A DNA stretch of 37,254 bases from Cellulosimicrobium funkei (lineage in GTDB: Bacteria; Actinomycetota; Actinomycetes; Actinomycetales; Cellulomonadaceae), in NCBI RefSeq assembly GCF_001019615.1, contig NZ_JNBQ01000038.1, positions 1 through 37,254 of the forward strand, in the 5' to 3' direction. A program made the position numbers and the translations under genes. A model generated the notes under the pieces. That model did not search any database and had not been told where the DNA came from. It was given only the letters and a program-made list of their open reading frames with translations. Position 1 is the first letter of the stretch, and every line of letters starts with the position of its first letter. Of this stretch, positions 7,760 through 16,300 are shown in pieces.

Positions 7760-8473
7760 ATGAGCCCCACCCGTCGTGCCGTCCAGCTCCTCCTCGGCCT
7801 GCTCGCCTATGCGCTCTCCATGGCGATGCTGCTCCACGCGGGTCAGGGCGGGATGCCGTGGGACGTCCTGCACCAGGGCGTCGTGCTCCGCACCGGGCTG
7901 CCGTTCGGCGTCGTCGTCGGATCCCTCAGCGTGCTCGCGCTGCTCGCGTGGATCCCGCTGCGGCAGCGGCCCGGGATCGGGACGATCGCGAACGTCGTGG
8001 TCATCACCCTGACCATCGACCCGGCGATCGCGCTCGTGACGCGCCTCGTGCCCGACCCCGGCGTCGCCGCGAGCGTCGCGCTCGCCGTCGGCGGGATCGT
8101 GCTCAACGGGCTCGCGACCTCGGCGTACCTCGGGGTGCGCCTCGGGCCCGGCCCGCGCGACGGGCTCATGACCGGCCTGGTCGCGCGCACCGGCTGGTCG
8201 GTGCGCCTCGTGCGCACGCTCATCGAGGTCGTCGTCGTGTCGGTGGGCTGGGTGCTCGGCGGCACGCTGGGCTGGGCGACGATCGCCTACGCGGTCGGCG
8301 TCGGGCCGATCGTCCAGCTCACCGCGCGCTGGTTCGCCCCGCGAGGGCTCGCGGACCAGCGCCCCGCCCGGGTGCGTCGTCGGGCGCACGTCAGGACGGA
8401 GCCGCGGGAGCCGGTCGCCGCGACCACAGGCCCCCGGCCGGACGAGGGGGGCATGCCCGAGACCGGCCGGTGA
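7760..8473 (+). CDS. YczE/YitT-like integral membrane protein
   Basis: About 237 residues with five or six membrane spans: AVQLLLGLLAYALSMAMLLH, LPFGVVVGSLSVLALLAWI, NVVVITLTIDPAIALVTRLV, VALAVGGIVLNGLATSAYLG, LIEVVVVSVGWVLGGTLGW and IAYAVGVGPIVQL. The loop motifs PWDVLHQG and GPRDGLMTGL are those I associate with the YczE family linked to YczR-type MocR regulators. Its substrate is unknown. A ribosome site AGGA 8 nt upstream favours the ATG at 7760; the ATG at 7751 would add three residues. The C-terminal 45 residues are hydrophilic. It is probably controlled by the divergent regulator through the 33-bp repeat. Confidence 0.8.
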   Translation: MSPTRRAVQLLLGLLAYALSMAMLLHAGQGGMPWDVLHQGVVLRTGLPFGVVVGSLSVLALLAWIPLRQRPGIGTIANVVVITLTIDPAIALVTRLVPDPGVAASVALAVGGIVLNGLATSAYLGVRLGPGPRDGLMTGLVARTGWSVRLVRTLIEVVVVSVGWVLGGTLGWATIAYAVGVGPIVQLTARWFAPRGLADQRPARVRRRAHVRTEPREPVAATTGPRPDEGGMPETGR

Positions 8474-8478
8474 GGAGA

Positions 8479-8514
8479 CGACGACGGCCCCGACGATCGC
8501 CGGGGCCGTCGTCG
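8479..8514. terminator. Bidirectional terminator hairpin
   Basis: CGACGACGGCCCCG (8479-8492) is perfectly inverted at 8501-8514 with an 8-nt loop. It lies between the convergent YczE gene (ends 8473) and the aldo/keto reductase gene (ends 8532). Confidence 0.75.
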
Positions 8515-8531
8515 CGCGTGGTGCGCCGTAG

Positions 8532-9542
8532 TCAGGCGACGCGCGTCTGCGGCGCGTTCTCGGCGGTCTTGCCCGGGTCGCGCTCGACGGCGTCCCCGAG
8601 GACGTCGTCGATGCGCGCCAGGAGCTCGGCCGGGATCGTCACGCCCGACGCCTCGACGTTCTCGGCGACCTGCTCGGGTCGGGAGGCCCCGACGAGCGCC
8701 GCCGCGACGTTGTCGTTCTGGAGGACCCACGCGACGGCGAGCTGCGGCATGGTCAGGCCCAGCTCGTCCGCGACGGGCTTGAGGCCCTGCACCCGGGTCA
8801 GGACGTCGTCGGTCATGAACTGCGAGATCCCGCCGCGGCCCGCCTTCTCGTCGGCCGCGCGCGAACCCGCGGGCGCCGCCTGGCCGGGCAGGTACTTGCC
8901 CGAGAGCACGCCCTGGGCCATCGGGGACCAGACGATCTGCGACAGGCCCAGCTCGCGCGAGGTCGGCACGACCTCCTCCTCGATGACGCGCCACAGCATC
9001 GAGTACTGCGGCTGGGAGGAGATGAGCTGGAACCCGAGGTCCTGCGCGAGCGCGTGGCCCGCGCGGATCTGGTCCGCCGTCCACTCGGAGACGCCGATGT
9101 ACAGGGCCTTGCCCTGCCGGACGATGTCCGCGAACGCCTGCATCGTCTCCTCGAGCGGCGTCTCGGTGTCGTACCGGTGCGCCTGGTAGAGGTCGACGTA
9201 GTCGGTGCCGAGGCGCTTCAGGGAGCCGTTGACCGACTCCATGACGTGCTTGCGCGACAGGCCCGTGTCGTTGGGGCCGCCGGGGCCGGTCGGCCAGTAG
9301 ACCTTGGTGAAGATCTCGAGCGACTCGCGACGCTGGCCCTTCAGCGCGTCGCCGAGGACCTGCTCGGCCTTCGTGTTCGCGTAGACGTCCGCGGTGTCGA
9401 ACGTCGAGATGCCGGCGTCGAGTGCCGCGTGGACGCACGCCGTCGCGACGTCGTTCTCGACCTGGGAGCCGTGGGTGAGCCAGTTGCCGTAGGTGATCTC
9501 GGAGATCTTGAGGCCGGAGTTGCCGAGGTATCGGTAGCGCAT
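8532..9542 (-). CDS. Aldo/keto reductase (KCNAB-like family)
   Basis: 336 residues, a complete (alpha/beta)8 NADPH-dependent oxidoreductase. It opens MRYRYLGNSGLKISEITYG, and the catalytic tetrad is visible as Asp49, Tyr54 (FDTADVYAN), Lys80 (FTKV) and His122 (YQAHR). SQPQYSMLWR and WSPMAQGVLSGKYLPG match the potassium-channel beta-subunit-like branch rather than YeaE types. The cofactor end ALVGASRPEQVAENVEA is typical. The start is the ATG at 9542, with TAGGCT 7 nt upstream. Substrate unknown; small aldehydes are usual for the family. It stands alone, not in an obvious operon. Confidence 0.92.
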   Translation of the reverse strand: MRYRYLGNSGLKISEITYGNWLTHGSQVENDVATACVHAALDAGISTFDTADVYANTKAEQVLGDALKGQRRESLEIFTKVYWPTGPGGPNDTGLSRKHVMESVNGSLKRLGTDYVDLYQAHRYDTETPLEETMQAFADIVRQGKALYIGVSEWTADQIRAGHALAQDLGFQLISSQPQYSMLWRVIEEEVVPTSRELGLSQIVWSPMAQGVLSGKYLPGQAAPAGSRAADEKAGRGGISQFMTDDVLTRVQGLKPVADELGLTMPQLAVAWVLQNDNVAAALVGASRPEQVAENVEASGVTIPAELLARIDDVLGDAVERDPGKTAENAPQTRVA

Positions 9543-9549
9543 GGTCGCG

Positions 9550-9555
9550 AGCCTA
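9550..9555 (-). promoter_or_regulatory. -10 box TAGGCT, leaderless-type promoter of the aldo/keto reductase gene
   Basis: On the minus strand TAGGCT is followed by exactly 7 nt and the ATG at 9542. Confidence 0.5.
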
Positions 9556-9603
9556 CGGCGGAGGGCGAAGCGCGCGCGTCCGCTGGGCGCGTGGGGGCCG
9601 CGT

Positions 9604-11007
9604 TCACACGTCGTCGTCCGGGGCCGTCGGCCGGACGGGCTCACCGTCCGGGCCGAGCGGTTCGACGAGCGCGAGGTCCTCGACGGCGGGGTCGATCCAG
9701 CGCTGGTAGCCGGGCCCGGTCTGCGCGGTCTCGAAGCGCACCGCGACGCGCCCGTCGTCGCCGACGCGCACGACCCACCCCCGACCGTCGGTCGCGGTCT
9801 CGACGTCCAGGCCGGGCGCGAGGAGAGCGGCCGTCGCCCGGACCGGGCCAGTCGCCGGTGTCGTGGGCGCTGCCTCGGCGGCGGCGGGCGCGGGAGCCTC
9901 GTGCTCGTCGGTGCCGAGCGGCAGCATGAGCTGGGCGTGCTCGGAGAGTCCGTGGAACGCGACGCCGAGCAGGCGGACGGGCTCGGAGACGTCGGCGAGG
10001 CGGAGGGCGCGGTGCGCGGCGTCGCGCAGCGCGCCGTCGTCGGCCGTCGGCCGGGGCAGCGTCACCGAGCGGGTGAGGGTCGTGAACGACGCGAGGCGCA
10101 CCTTGACGACGACCGTGCGTGCCGCGACGGCGTGCCGCTCCAGACGGGCCAGCGCGGCGTCGACCACGGGGTCCAGCGCCGCGTCGACCGCGGTGCGGCC
10201 GTGGAGGTCGGCGTCGAAGGTGTGCTCGGCACCGGCGGACTTGCGCTCACGCACCGTCGCCACCGGCCGGTCGTCCCAGCCGCGCGCGATCCGGTACAGG
10301 TTGGTGCCGCCCGCCTCGCCGGCCATCTGGAGCAAGGCGTCGATCGGTTGGCGGCGCAGGTCTGCGACGGTACGCACCCCGTGCTCGTCGAGTCGCGCGG
10401 CCGAGACCGGGCCGACGCCCCAGAGCGCCCGCACGGGCAGGTCGAGCAGGAACGCGTCCTCGTCGGCTCCCTCGACGACCCGGACGCCACCGGGCTTGGC
10501 CGCCTCCGAGGCGAGCTTGGCGACGAGCTTGGACCGGCCGAGCCCGAGGGAGACCGGCAGCCCGCTCAGCTCGCGCGCCCGCTCCTGGATCCGCCGGGCG
10601 AACACGTCGAGGTCGGTGCTCGGCGCGACGGCGGTCGCGACGTCCGCGAACGCCTCGTCGATGCTCACCGGTTCCACGAGGTCGGTGACCTCGCGCAACG
10701 CGGCCATGATCCGGGCGGAGTACGCCGCGTACGCGGCGAACCGCGGCACCACGACGACCGTCGACGGAGGGCACAGCCGCCGTGCCTGCTCCATCGGCAT
10801 GGCCGACCGTGCGCCGTACTGCCGTGCCTCGTACGACGCGGTCGCCACGACGCTGCGCGGGCCGACGCCACCGACGAGCACCGGCCGCCCCCGCAGCGAC
10901 GGCCGCTGGTGCTGCTCGACCGCCGCGAAGAACGCGTCCGCGTCGAGGTGCGCGATCGTGGGGCGGGCGCGCAGCACCGGAGCGTACGGTGCGCGGTCAG
11001 TACTCAC
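9604..11007 (-). CDS. dinB: DNA polymerase IV (Y family)
   Basis: 467 residues. The Y-family palm and fingers are intact: HLDADAFFAAVEQ with metal ligand Asp22, VATASYEARQYGARSAMP, and PVSIDEAFADV with Asp117 and Glu118. LGRSKLVAKLASEAAKPGG and the helix-hairpin-helix thumb LWGVGPVSAARLDEHGV follow, then the little-finger domain. About 100 residues beyond it include an acidic Ala/Pro linker and a small domain (GRGWVVRVGDDGRVAVRFET, YQRWIDPAVEDLALVE). This extension is longer than in enterobacterial DinB and resembles an accessory domain seen in some actinobacterial polymerases. The GTG at 11007 is the first plausible start. I see no LexA-type box directly upstream. Confidence 0.93.
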   Translation of the reverse strand: MSTDRAPYAPVLRARPTIAHLDADAFFAAVEQHQRPSLRGRPVLVGGVGPRSVVATASYEARQYGARSAMPMEQARRLCPPSTVVVVPRFAAYAAYSARIMAALREVTDLVEPVSIDEAFADVATAVAPSTDLDVFARRIQERARELSGLPVSLGLGRSKLVAKLASEAAKPGGVRVVEGADEDAFLLDLPVRALWGVGPVSAARLDEHGVRTVADLRRQPIDALLQMAGEAGGTNLYRIARGWDDRPVATVRERKSAGAEHTFDADLHGRTAVDAALDPVVDAALARLERHAVAARTVVVKVRLASFTTLTRSVTLPRPTADDGALRDAAHRALRLADVSEPVRLLGVAFHGLSEHAQLMLPLGTDEHEAPAPAAAEAAPTTPATGPVRATAALLAPGLDVETATDGRGWVVRVGDDGRVAVRFETAQTGPGYQRWIDPAVEDLALVEPLGPDGEPVRPTAPDDDV

Positions 11008-11225
11008 CGCCCTACTCTGCCCCGGCCGTCCCACAGCAGCGGCCCTCGGGCCCACGAGCGGCGGCACGTACGGTCGACGAGCCAGGTGGCGAGCGCCCGG
11101 GGACGGGGGATGCTCCCGGCCCGTGCGGGTAGGCGGCGGCAAGACCGAGGGCACGCAGGGGACGGATCCACGAACGACCCCGTCGGCCGTCCACTGCGGG
11201 CGACGGGGGTCGTTCGTGGCGGCTG
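11008..11225. other. Non-coding region between dinB and the hydrolase gene
   Basis: About 220 bp containing the start-proximal region of dinB (a weak CAGAGT box 6 nt before its GTG) and, at its right side, the long hairpin at 11168-11219. I found no convincing small gene. Confidence 0.5.
11168..11219. terminator. Long hairpin downstream of the hydrolase pair
   Basis: CCACGAACGACCCCGTCG (11168-11185) pairs with 11201-11219 over 18 bp with a single bulged base and a 15-nt loop. It begins 6 bp after the stop of the minus-strand hydrolase gene, so it is probably that operon's terminator. Confidence 0.65.
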
Positions 11226-12053
11226 TCAGCCGACCTCGCTCCGGACCGCGGACTGGGCGAGGGCCCACTCGAGGGCGCGGTCGGCCACGGCCTCCCAGCC
11301 CGGCGCTGCGCAGGTCCAGTGGTCCCGGCCCTCGAGCTCGACGTACTCCGTCACCGCGGGGGAGCGGTGGTAGTGCCTGGCGTTGGACCGGTTGACGGCC
11401 GGCGGCATGATGTGGTCCTCGCTGCCGGCGATGAAGAGGAGCGGTGCCCGGTCCGCGGTGTAGTCGACCCAGGTCTCCTGGGGTCCGGGCTTGAAGTTCG
11501 CGAAGAGGCCGTACTCCCACACCCACGCCCCCGGGGCGGCGATCGCGTAACGGTCGTAGACGCGCTGCGACTCCTCCGCGCTGAGGGTGTTGGTGAACGC
11601 GTAGTGGAACTCCTCGGGCGTGAACGCGACCGCTCGGCGACGGTTGGCGGGGTTGCGCAGCGCGGGGAACAGGGAGCGGGCCTGGGAGACCGGCGTCACG
11701 TGCACCCCCTCGGTGGGTGCGGAGTCGATCACGACCGCCGCCGCCCCCAGACCCCTGGCCAGCAGCAGCTGCGTCATGACGCCGCCGAACGAGTGACCCA
11801 TGATGATGGGCGGGGTGGCGAGCTCCTCGACGACCGCGGCGAGGTGGTCGACGGTCTCCGGGACGGTGAGGTCGGCGATGACCTGGGGGTTCTCCCGCAG
11901 CGCCTCGACCTCGATCTCGAAGCCCGGGTACGCGGGGGTCAGGACGGTGAGGCCCTTGGCCTCGTAGTGCGTGACCCAGTGCTCCCAGCTGCGCGGGGTC
12001 ATCCACAGGCCGTGGATGAGGACGACCGTGTCCGGTCGGGTGACGTCGTTCAT
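11226..12053 (-). CDS. Alpha/beta hydrolase, 275 aa
   Basis: A cytosolic alpha/beta hydrolase. Visible: oxyanion segment VVLIHGLWMTPRSWEHW, nucleophile elbow GHSFGG (Ser88), acid-bearing IAGSEDHIMP and catalytic-His segment EGRDHW. There is no signal peptide. The cap region includes FTPEEFHYAFTNTLS and WEYGLFANFKPGPQETWVDY. Substrate unknown; lipase, esterase or lactonase are all possible. An AAGGAG site lies about 7 nt before the ATG. It starts 20 bp after the end of another alpha/beta hydrolase gene, so the two are one operon, probably under the LuxR-type regulator encoded immediately upstream. Confidence 0.9.
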   Translation of the reverse strand: MNDVTRPDTVVLIHGLWMTPRSWEHWVTHYEAKGLTVLTPAYPGFEIEVEALRENPQVIADLTVPETVDHLAAVVEELATPPIIMGHSFGGVMTQLLLARGLGAAAVVIDSAPTEGVHVTPVSQARSLFPALRNPANRRRAVAFTPEEFHYAFTNTLSAEESQRVYDRYAIAAPGAWVWEYGLFANFKPGPQETWVDYTADRAPLLFIAGSEDHIMPPAVNRSNARHYHRSPAVTEYVELEGRDHWTCAAPGWEAVADRALEWALAQSAVRSEVG

Positions 12054-12073
12054 GGTGCGTCTCCTTGATGTGC

Positions 12074-12898
12074 TCAGGCGTCGATGAAGGCGAGGAGGTC
12101 GGCGTGCAGCCGTTCACGGTCGGTGTCGGGCAGGGCGTGACCGCTGCCCTCGTAGACCGTGAGCACGGCACCGTCGACGAGGTCGGCCGTGCGCAGGCCG
12201 CCGACGGAGAACGGGACGATCTGGTCGTCGTCGCCGTGGATGACGAGGGTCGGGACGTCGATCGCCGCGAGGTCCGGGCGGAAGTCGGTCGCGGAGAACG
12301 CGGCGATGCACTCGTAGGCGGCACGGTGGCCGCACGCCATGCTCTGCAGCCAGAAGGCGTCGCGGAACCCCTGCGGGACGTCGTTGTTGCGGTTGTGGCC
12401 GAAGAACGGGCCGTCGGCCAGGTCGCGATAGAGCTGGGAGCGGTTCGCCACCTCGCCGGACCGGATCCCGTCGAAGACGGCGAGCGGCAGCCCGTCAGGG
12501 TTGTCGTCGGTCTGGAGCATCAGGGGCGGTACGGCCGAGACCAGCACCATCTTGGCCACGCGGGCGGTGCCGTGCCGCCCGACGTAGCGGGCGATCTCGC
12601 CCCCGCCGGTGGAGTGGCCCACGAGCGTCGCGTCGGAGACGTCGAGCGCGTTGAGCAGCTGGGCGAGGTCGTCGGCGTAGGTGTCCATCTCGTTGCCGTG
12701 CCAGGTCTGGCTCGACCGGCCGTGCCCACGACGGTCGTGGGCGATCGCGCGGTGGCCGTGCTCGGCGAGGAACAGCGCGGCCGCCTCCCAGGCGTCGGCG
12801 TTGAGCGGCCAGCCGTGGCTCAGGACGACGGGGGTCCCCTCGGTCCCCCAGTCCTTGTAGAAGATCTGCGCGCCGTCGTCGGCGGTGATGTAGGGCAT
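12074..12898 (-). CDS. Alpha/beta hydrolase, non-heme chloroperoxidase-like
   Basis: 274 residues. Hallmarks of the cofactor-free haloperoxidase/esterase group: an N-terminus [31 protein letters not shown], nucleophile motif [17 protein letters not shown] (Ser96), [34 protein letters not shown] (Asp) and [11 protein letters not shown] (His). These proteins are serine hydrolases with incidental perhydrolase activity, so esterase is the safer description. GGAGGA lies 6 nt before the ATG at 12898; 113 bp separate it from the end of the LuxR-family gene. First gene of the two-hydrolase operon. Confidence 0.92.
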   Translation of the reverse strand: MPYITADDGAQIFYKDWGTEGTPVVLSHGWPLNADAWEAAALFLAEHGHRAIAHDRRGHGRSSQTWHGNEMDTYADDLAQLLNALDVSDATLVGHSTGGGEIARYVGRHGTARVAKMVLVSAVPPLMLQTDDNPDGLPLAVFDGIRSGEVANRSQLYRDLADGPFFGHNRNNDVPQGFRDAFWLQSMACGHRAAYECIAAFSATDFRPDLAAIDVPTLVIHGDDDQIVPFSVGGLRTADLVDGAVLTVYEGSGHALPDTDRERLHADLLAFIDA

Positions 12899-13011
12899 CG
12901 GGTCCTCCGCGGTCGGAGTGTGGATCGGGCCCTTCGAGACTCGCCCGCCCTTCGCCGGGCCGGACCACGTGCCGCTCGTAGTCCCGAGCGAGCCGGCGCC
13001 GCTCGGCGTCC

Positions 13012-15747
13012 TCAGGTGTCGCGGTCGGAGATCCGGTCGGCGAGCTGGCGCCGGGACGAGATCCCGAGCTTCTGGAAGACCTTGCGGAGGTGGTAGTCCA
13101 CCGTGTTCGGGCTGATGAACAGGTTGGCGCCGATCTCGGCGTTCGTCCGCCCGCCGGCGGCGAGACGCGCGACGGTGAGCTCCTGCGCCGTGAGGTCGAG
13201 GTGCTTCGTCCGGCCGTCGACGCGCGCCTCTGCGTCGACCACCCTCAGCTCGGCGAGGGTCCGGGCGACGAAGAGCTCGGCGCCGCTGTCGTGGAAGTGG
13301 TCGAGCGCGAGCCGTAGCTGGCGGGCGGCGTCTCGGCGACGCCGGGCGCGGCGCAACCACTCGCCGTAGAGCAGGTGGGACCGTGCCAGGTCCATCTCCG
13401 CCCGCGTCGTGGCGAGCGCGTCGAGGGACGCGACGTAGTGCGGCTCGGCGTCGTCGTCGGCCGCCGTCAGCGCGAGCGCGCGCTCGGCGACACCTCGGCA
13501 CCATGGTGACCCGTTGGCGTCGGCGCGCCGAGCCAGGTCCTCGACGTAGGCGTTCGCCTCGTGGGCGTGCCCGCTGCGGACGGCCGCCTCGACGAAGTCG
13601 CCGTACTGGCTGGGTGTCACGTGCAGGAACGGCCGGGTGACGAGCGGGAGATGGCGTTCGTAGGCGTCGCGGTAGCTGCCGTCGGCGAGGTCGCGCACCA
13701 CGAGGGCCGCGACGCCCGAGGACGTGACCCCTCCGAAGCCGGTCTCCAGGGCACCCTGCGCGACCGCGAGGACGATCTCGTGCGGGGTGCCGTTCCAGGC
13801 CAGCACGGCCGCGTTCACGACGTTCTCCGCGTCGTAGCCCATGGCGCGGCGCACCTCGCGGACGAGGTCGTCGGCGCGGGCGGCACGTTGCAACGTCCCG
13901 CCGCACAGCTCCGAGATCGCCGTCGTCCACAGGATGCTGTCGAGCTGCTGCAGTGCGCCGGCGTCCCGGGCGGCCCGCGCCGCCCGTCCCAGCGCGTCCG
14001 CGCGGCCGGCGTCGTCCCACAGGAACGTGCCCAGCGACGCGATGGCGCTGTGCCTGCGCATCATCTGGTCGTCGGGCAGCGCGAGGATCGCGTCCAGGGC
14101 ACCTCGTGCGGGGCCGACCGCCTGGTCGTAGGGGTCCAGGACGAGTGCGCCCAGCCCCCGCAGGATGGTCCCGGCTGGCCCCGGCGCGAGCTCCGCGCCG
14201 GCGACGAGGCGACGACCCAGCTCGTCGGGCGTGACGCCGACCATCGCGAACTCGGCCGTGCAGCTCATCTCGAACGCCTGCAGCAGGGCGCGCTGCTCGC
14301 GTTCCACGTCGTGGCCGTGGAAGTGGCGGGCTGCGTCCAAGCACGCGGCGGTCGCTCCCCGCACGCCGTCGGCGTCGCCGACGAACATGCCGAGCGCGCT
14401 GCGCACGAGCGTCACGCGTCCCTGGGCCACCGGCCCCGCCGCCGAAAGGTCGGACTCCTCGACGAGGCGCATGGCGACGTGCGCGGCACCCGCGGCCAGT
14501 GCGGCCTCCGCTGCTGCGGCCTGACGGTCCTCGCGCGCCGGCCCGGGCGGTGTGAGCTCGGCGGCCCTGGCCAGGATGCTGGCTCGCGAGGCGAAGCCGC
14601 CTCGTCGCGCGGCGAGGTCGGCGGTGTGGGCGAGCCGGCCAGCGACCGCCTCGTCCGTCCCGACGACCGCACGGGCCGCGTGCCAGGCCTCCGGCTCGAC
14701 CAGACCGAGCCGATCAGCCGCGCGCGCCAGCGCGCGGTGCACGTGCCGTCGCTCGGCCCCCGAAGCGGCGTTGTAGACGGCGGACCGCACCAGCGGGTGC
14801 CTGAACTGCACCGCGGGTGCCAGCGAGAGGAGGCCGGCCAGCTCCGCACGGTCGCCGTCGTCGGGGTCCAGGCCGAGCGCTCGCGCTGCGTCGGACACCA
14901 GGTCGACGTTCCCCGTCGGGTCCGCCGCCGCGAGCAGCACCCAGCGTTGGACGGAGGCCTCCGTCTGACGCACCCGGCGCACGTAGTGCTCTTCGAGGTG
15001 GCGACCGATCGGGACCGGCTCGTCCGAGATGCCCAGGTCGGGCAGCTCGTGCACCAGTGCCTCGCCCGCGAGGTCGATCAGCGCGAGCGGGTTGCCGCCC
15101 GTCGCACGGGCGATCGCCATGGCGGCCGGCGGTGCGAGCGGACGGTGTGATGAGCGGTTGAGCAGACGCACCGCCGTCTCGGGGTCGAGCCCCGTGAGCA
15201 CGAGGTGCGGGACTCCCGTCAACCGCTCGACGAGCACGGGCTCCTCGCGTCCGGCGAACACCATCGCCACGCGTTCCGCGGCCAGTCGGCGCGCGACGAA
15301 GGCCAGGACGTCCAGGCTCTCGGGGTCGACGAGATGGGCGTCGTCGACGGCGCACACGACCGGCTGTCCGGTGCTCGCCGCTGCGAGCAGGCTCAGCATG
15401 CCGAGTCCGACGAGAAAGCGGTCGGGAGCAGGGCCGTCCGCCCGCCCGGACGCGACGGAGACGGCCTGGCGCTGTCTCGCCGGGATCGAGTCCAGATGAT
15501 CGTGCAGCAGGGACACGAGGCGCTGGACCGCGGCGAAGGCCATCGACGACTCGGACTCGTACCCGTCGGCGTGCAGCACCGTGAGTCCGGGCTCCCGCGA
15601 TGTCGCAGCCACCAGAGTCGTCTTGCCGATGCCGGGCTCGCCGAGGACCGCCATCGCGCCGCCGCGACCGTTGCGCGCACCGCTGACCAGCGCGTTGAGC
15701 TGGTGCCGTTCGCCGACCCGGCCGAGAAGGGGCCCACCGTCATGCAT
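13012..15747 (-). CDS. Large ATP-binding LuxR-family transcriptional regulator
   Basis: 911 residues. Order: N-terminal AAA/STAND ATPase with Walker A GEPGIGKT (residues 36-43) and Walker [13 protein letters not shown]; a long helical, TPR-like middle region; and a C-terminal LuxR helix-turn-helix ([42 protein letters not shown]). This is the LAL/MalT-like architecture in which ATP and an inducer control oligomerisation. The ATG at 15747 is preferred to an upstream in-frame start 17 codons earlier because TATCTT lies 6 nt before it. The two downstream hydrolase genes on the same strand are the likely targets. Length is typical of LAL regulators. Confidence 0.92.
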   Translation of the reverse strand: MHDGGPLLGRVGERHQLNALVSGARNGRGGAMAVLGEPGIGKTTLVAATSREPGLTVLHADGYESESSMAFAAVQRLVSLLHDHLDSIPARQRQAVSVASGRADGPAPDRFLVGLGMLSLLAAASTGQPVVCAVDDAHLVDPESLDVLAFVARRLAAERVAMVFAGREEPVLVERLTGVPHLVLTGLDPETAVRLLNRSSHRPLAPPAAMAIARATGGNPLALIDLAGEALVHELPDLGISDEPVPIGRHLEEHYVRRVRQTEASVQRWVLLAAADPTGNVDLVSDAARALGLDPDDGDRAELAGLLSLAPAVQFRHPLVRSAVYNAASGAERRHVHRALARAADRLGLVEPEAWHAARAVVGTDEAVAGRLAHTADLAARRGGFASRASILARAAELTPPGPAREDRQAAAAEAALAAGAAHVAMRLVEESDLSAAGPVAQGRVTLVRSALGMFVGDADGVRGATAACLDAARHFHGHDVEREQRALLQAFEMSCTAEFAMVGVTPDELGRRLVAGAELAPGPAGTILRGLGALVLDPYDQAVGPARGALDAILALPDDQMMRRHSAIASLGTFLWDDAGRADALGRAARAARDAGALQQLDSILWTTAISELCGGTLQRAARADDLVREVRRAMGYDAENVVNAAVLAWNGTPHEIVLAVAQGALETGFGGVTSSGVAALVVRDLADGSYRDAYERHLPLVTRPFLHVTPSQYGDFVEAAVRSGHAHEANAYVEDLARRADANGSPWCRGVAERALALTAADDDAEPHYVASLDALATTRAEMDLARSHLLYGEWLRRARRRRDAARQLRLALDHFHDSGAELFVARTLAELRVVDAEARVDGRTKHLDLTAQELTVARLAAGGRTNAEIGANLFISPNTVDYHLRKVFQKLGISSRRQLADRISDRDT

Positions 15748-15753
15748 ACGCAC

Positions 15754-15759
15754 AAGATA
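15754..15759 (-). promoter_or_regulatory. -10 box TATCTT for the LuxR-family gene, leaderless type
   Basis: On the minus strand TATCTT is followed by 6 nt and the ATG at 15747. It is the box closest to consensus in the window and decides the start. Confidence 0.5.
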
Positions 15760-15881
15760 GGGAACGTGCCGGCGTCGCGACCAGGCGTGGAACGACATCG
15801 CTGCGGCGCCGTCGCCCGGCCTGGCACGTCCGGTCAGGTGCGACCGGGACGGAGAAGCGGCTGCATACTCCGGCTCGGCCG

Positions 15882-16220
15882 TCAGCTCGTCGCCCAGACC
15901 CCCAGCTCGTTGCCGCTCGGGTCGAGGAAGTGGAACCGGCGGCCGCCCGGGAACTCGTACGGGCCCTCGACCACCTGACCGCCCGCGCTCTGCACGGCGG
16001 CGAGGGTCGCGTCGAGGTCCGCGGAGAACAGCAGGACGAACGGCCCGCCCCGCGAGACGTCGGCCGCCTCGGCCAGGCGCAGCCCGCCCGCCTCGTCCTC
16101 GCCCGACTCCGCGGCCGTGCGGATCCCCGCGTACCCGGGACCGTAGGGGACGAACTCAGCACGCGAGGCCGCGTCCGTCGACCGCGCGACCGGAACCCGG
16201 CTGCGCGTGACGCAGGTCAC
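15882..16220 (-). CDS. Short VOC (glyoxalase-fold) protein, possibly degenerate
   Basis: 112 residues from a GTG start. The C-terminal half is a normal VOC module: GPFVLLFSADLDATLAAVQSA, GGQVVEGPYEFPGGRRFHFLDPSGNELGVW, with the usual Glu metal-ligand position. The N-terminal half is too short. After RVPVARSTDAASRAEF the expected helix and second strand (YRDVLGF-like) are absent and the text jumps to VPYGPGYAGIRT. This suggests an internal loss of roughly a dozen residues, or a wrongly assigned start. It is divergent from the beta-lactamase-fold gene; its start codon lies 2 bp from the -35 element proposed for that gene. Confidence 0.6.
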   Translation of the reverse strand: MTCVTRSRVPVARSTDAASRAEFVPYGPGYAGIRTAAESGEDEAGGLRLAEAADVSRGGPFVLLFSADLDATLAAVQSAGGQVVEGPYEFPGGRRFHFLDPSGNELGVWATS

Positions 16221-16222
16221 AG

Positions 16223-16253
16223 TTGAGGTTGCCCCGGGGTCAGGGTGAACGCT
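16223..16253 (+). promoter_or_regulatory. Candidate MerR-type promoter with 19-bp spacer
   Basis: TTGAGG (16223-16228) and AACGCT (16248-16253) are separated by 19 bp, longer than the normal 17 and characteristic of promoters activated by MerR proteins. The spacer holds the palindromic core CCCCGGGG. The promoter reads into the beta-lactamase-fold gene at 16301, and a MerR regulator is encoded immediately after that gene. Confidence 0.38.
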
Positions 16254-16300
16254 CGTCGTCGACGGCAGGGAGCCGTCACCAGCACCGAGGGAGCACCCCC

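Noticed and set aside
9543-9644. An upstream extension of the aldo/keto reductase to 9644
   Set aside because: The extra residues are not family-like and would overlap the 3' end of dinB; the ATG at 9542 has a good -10 box 7 nt upstream.
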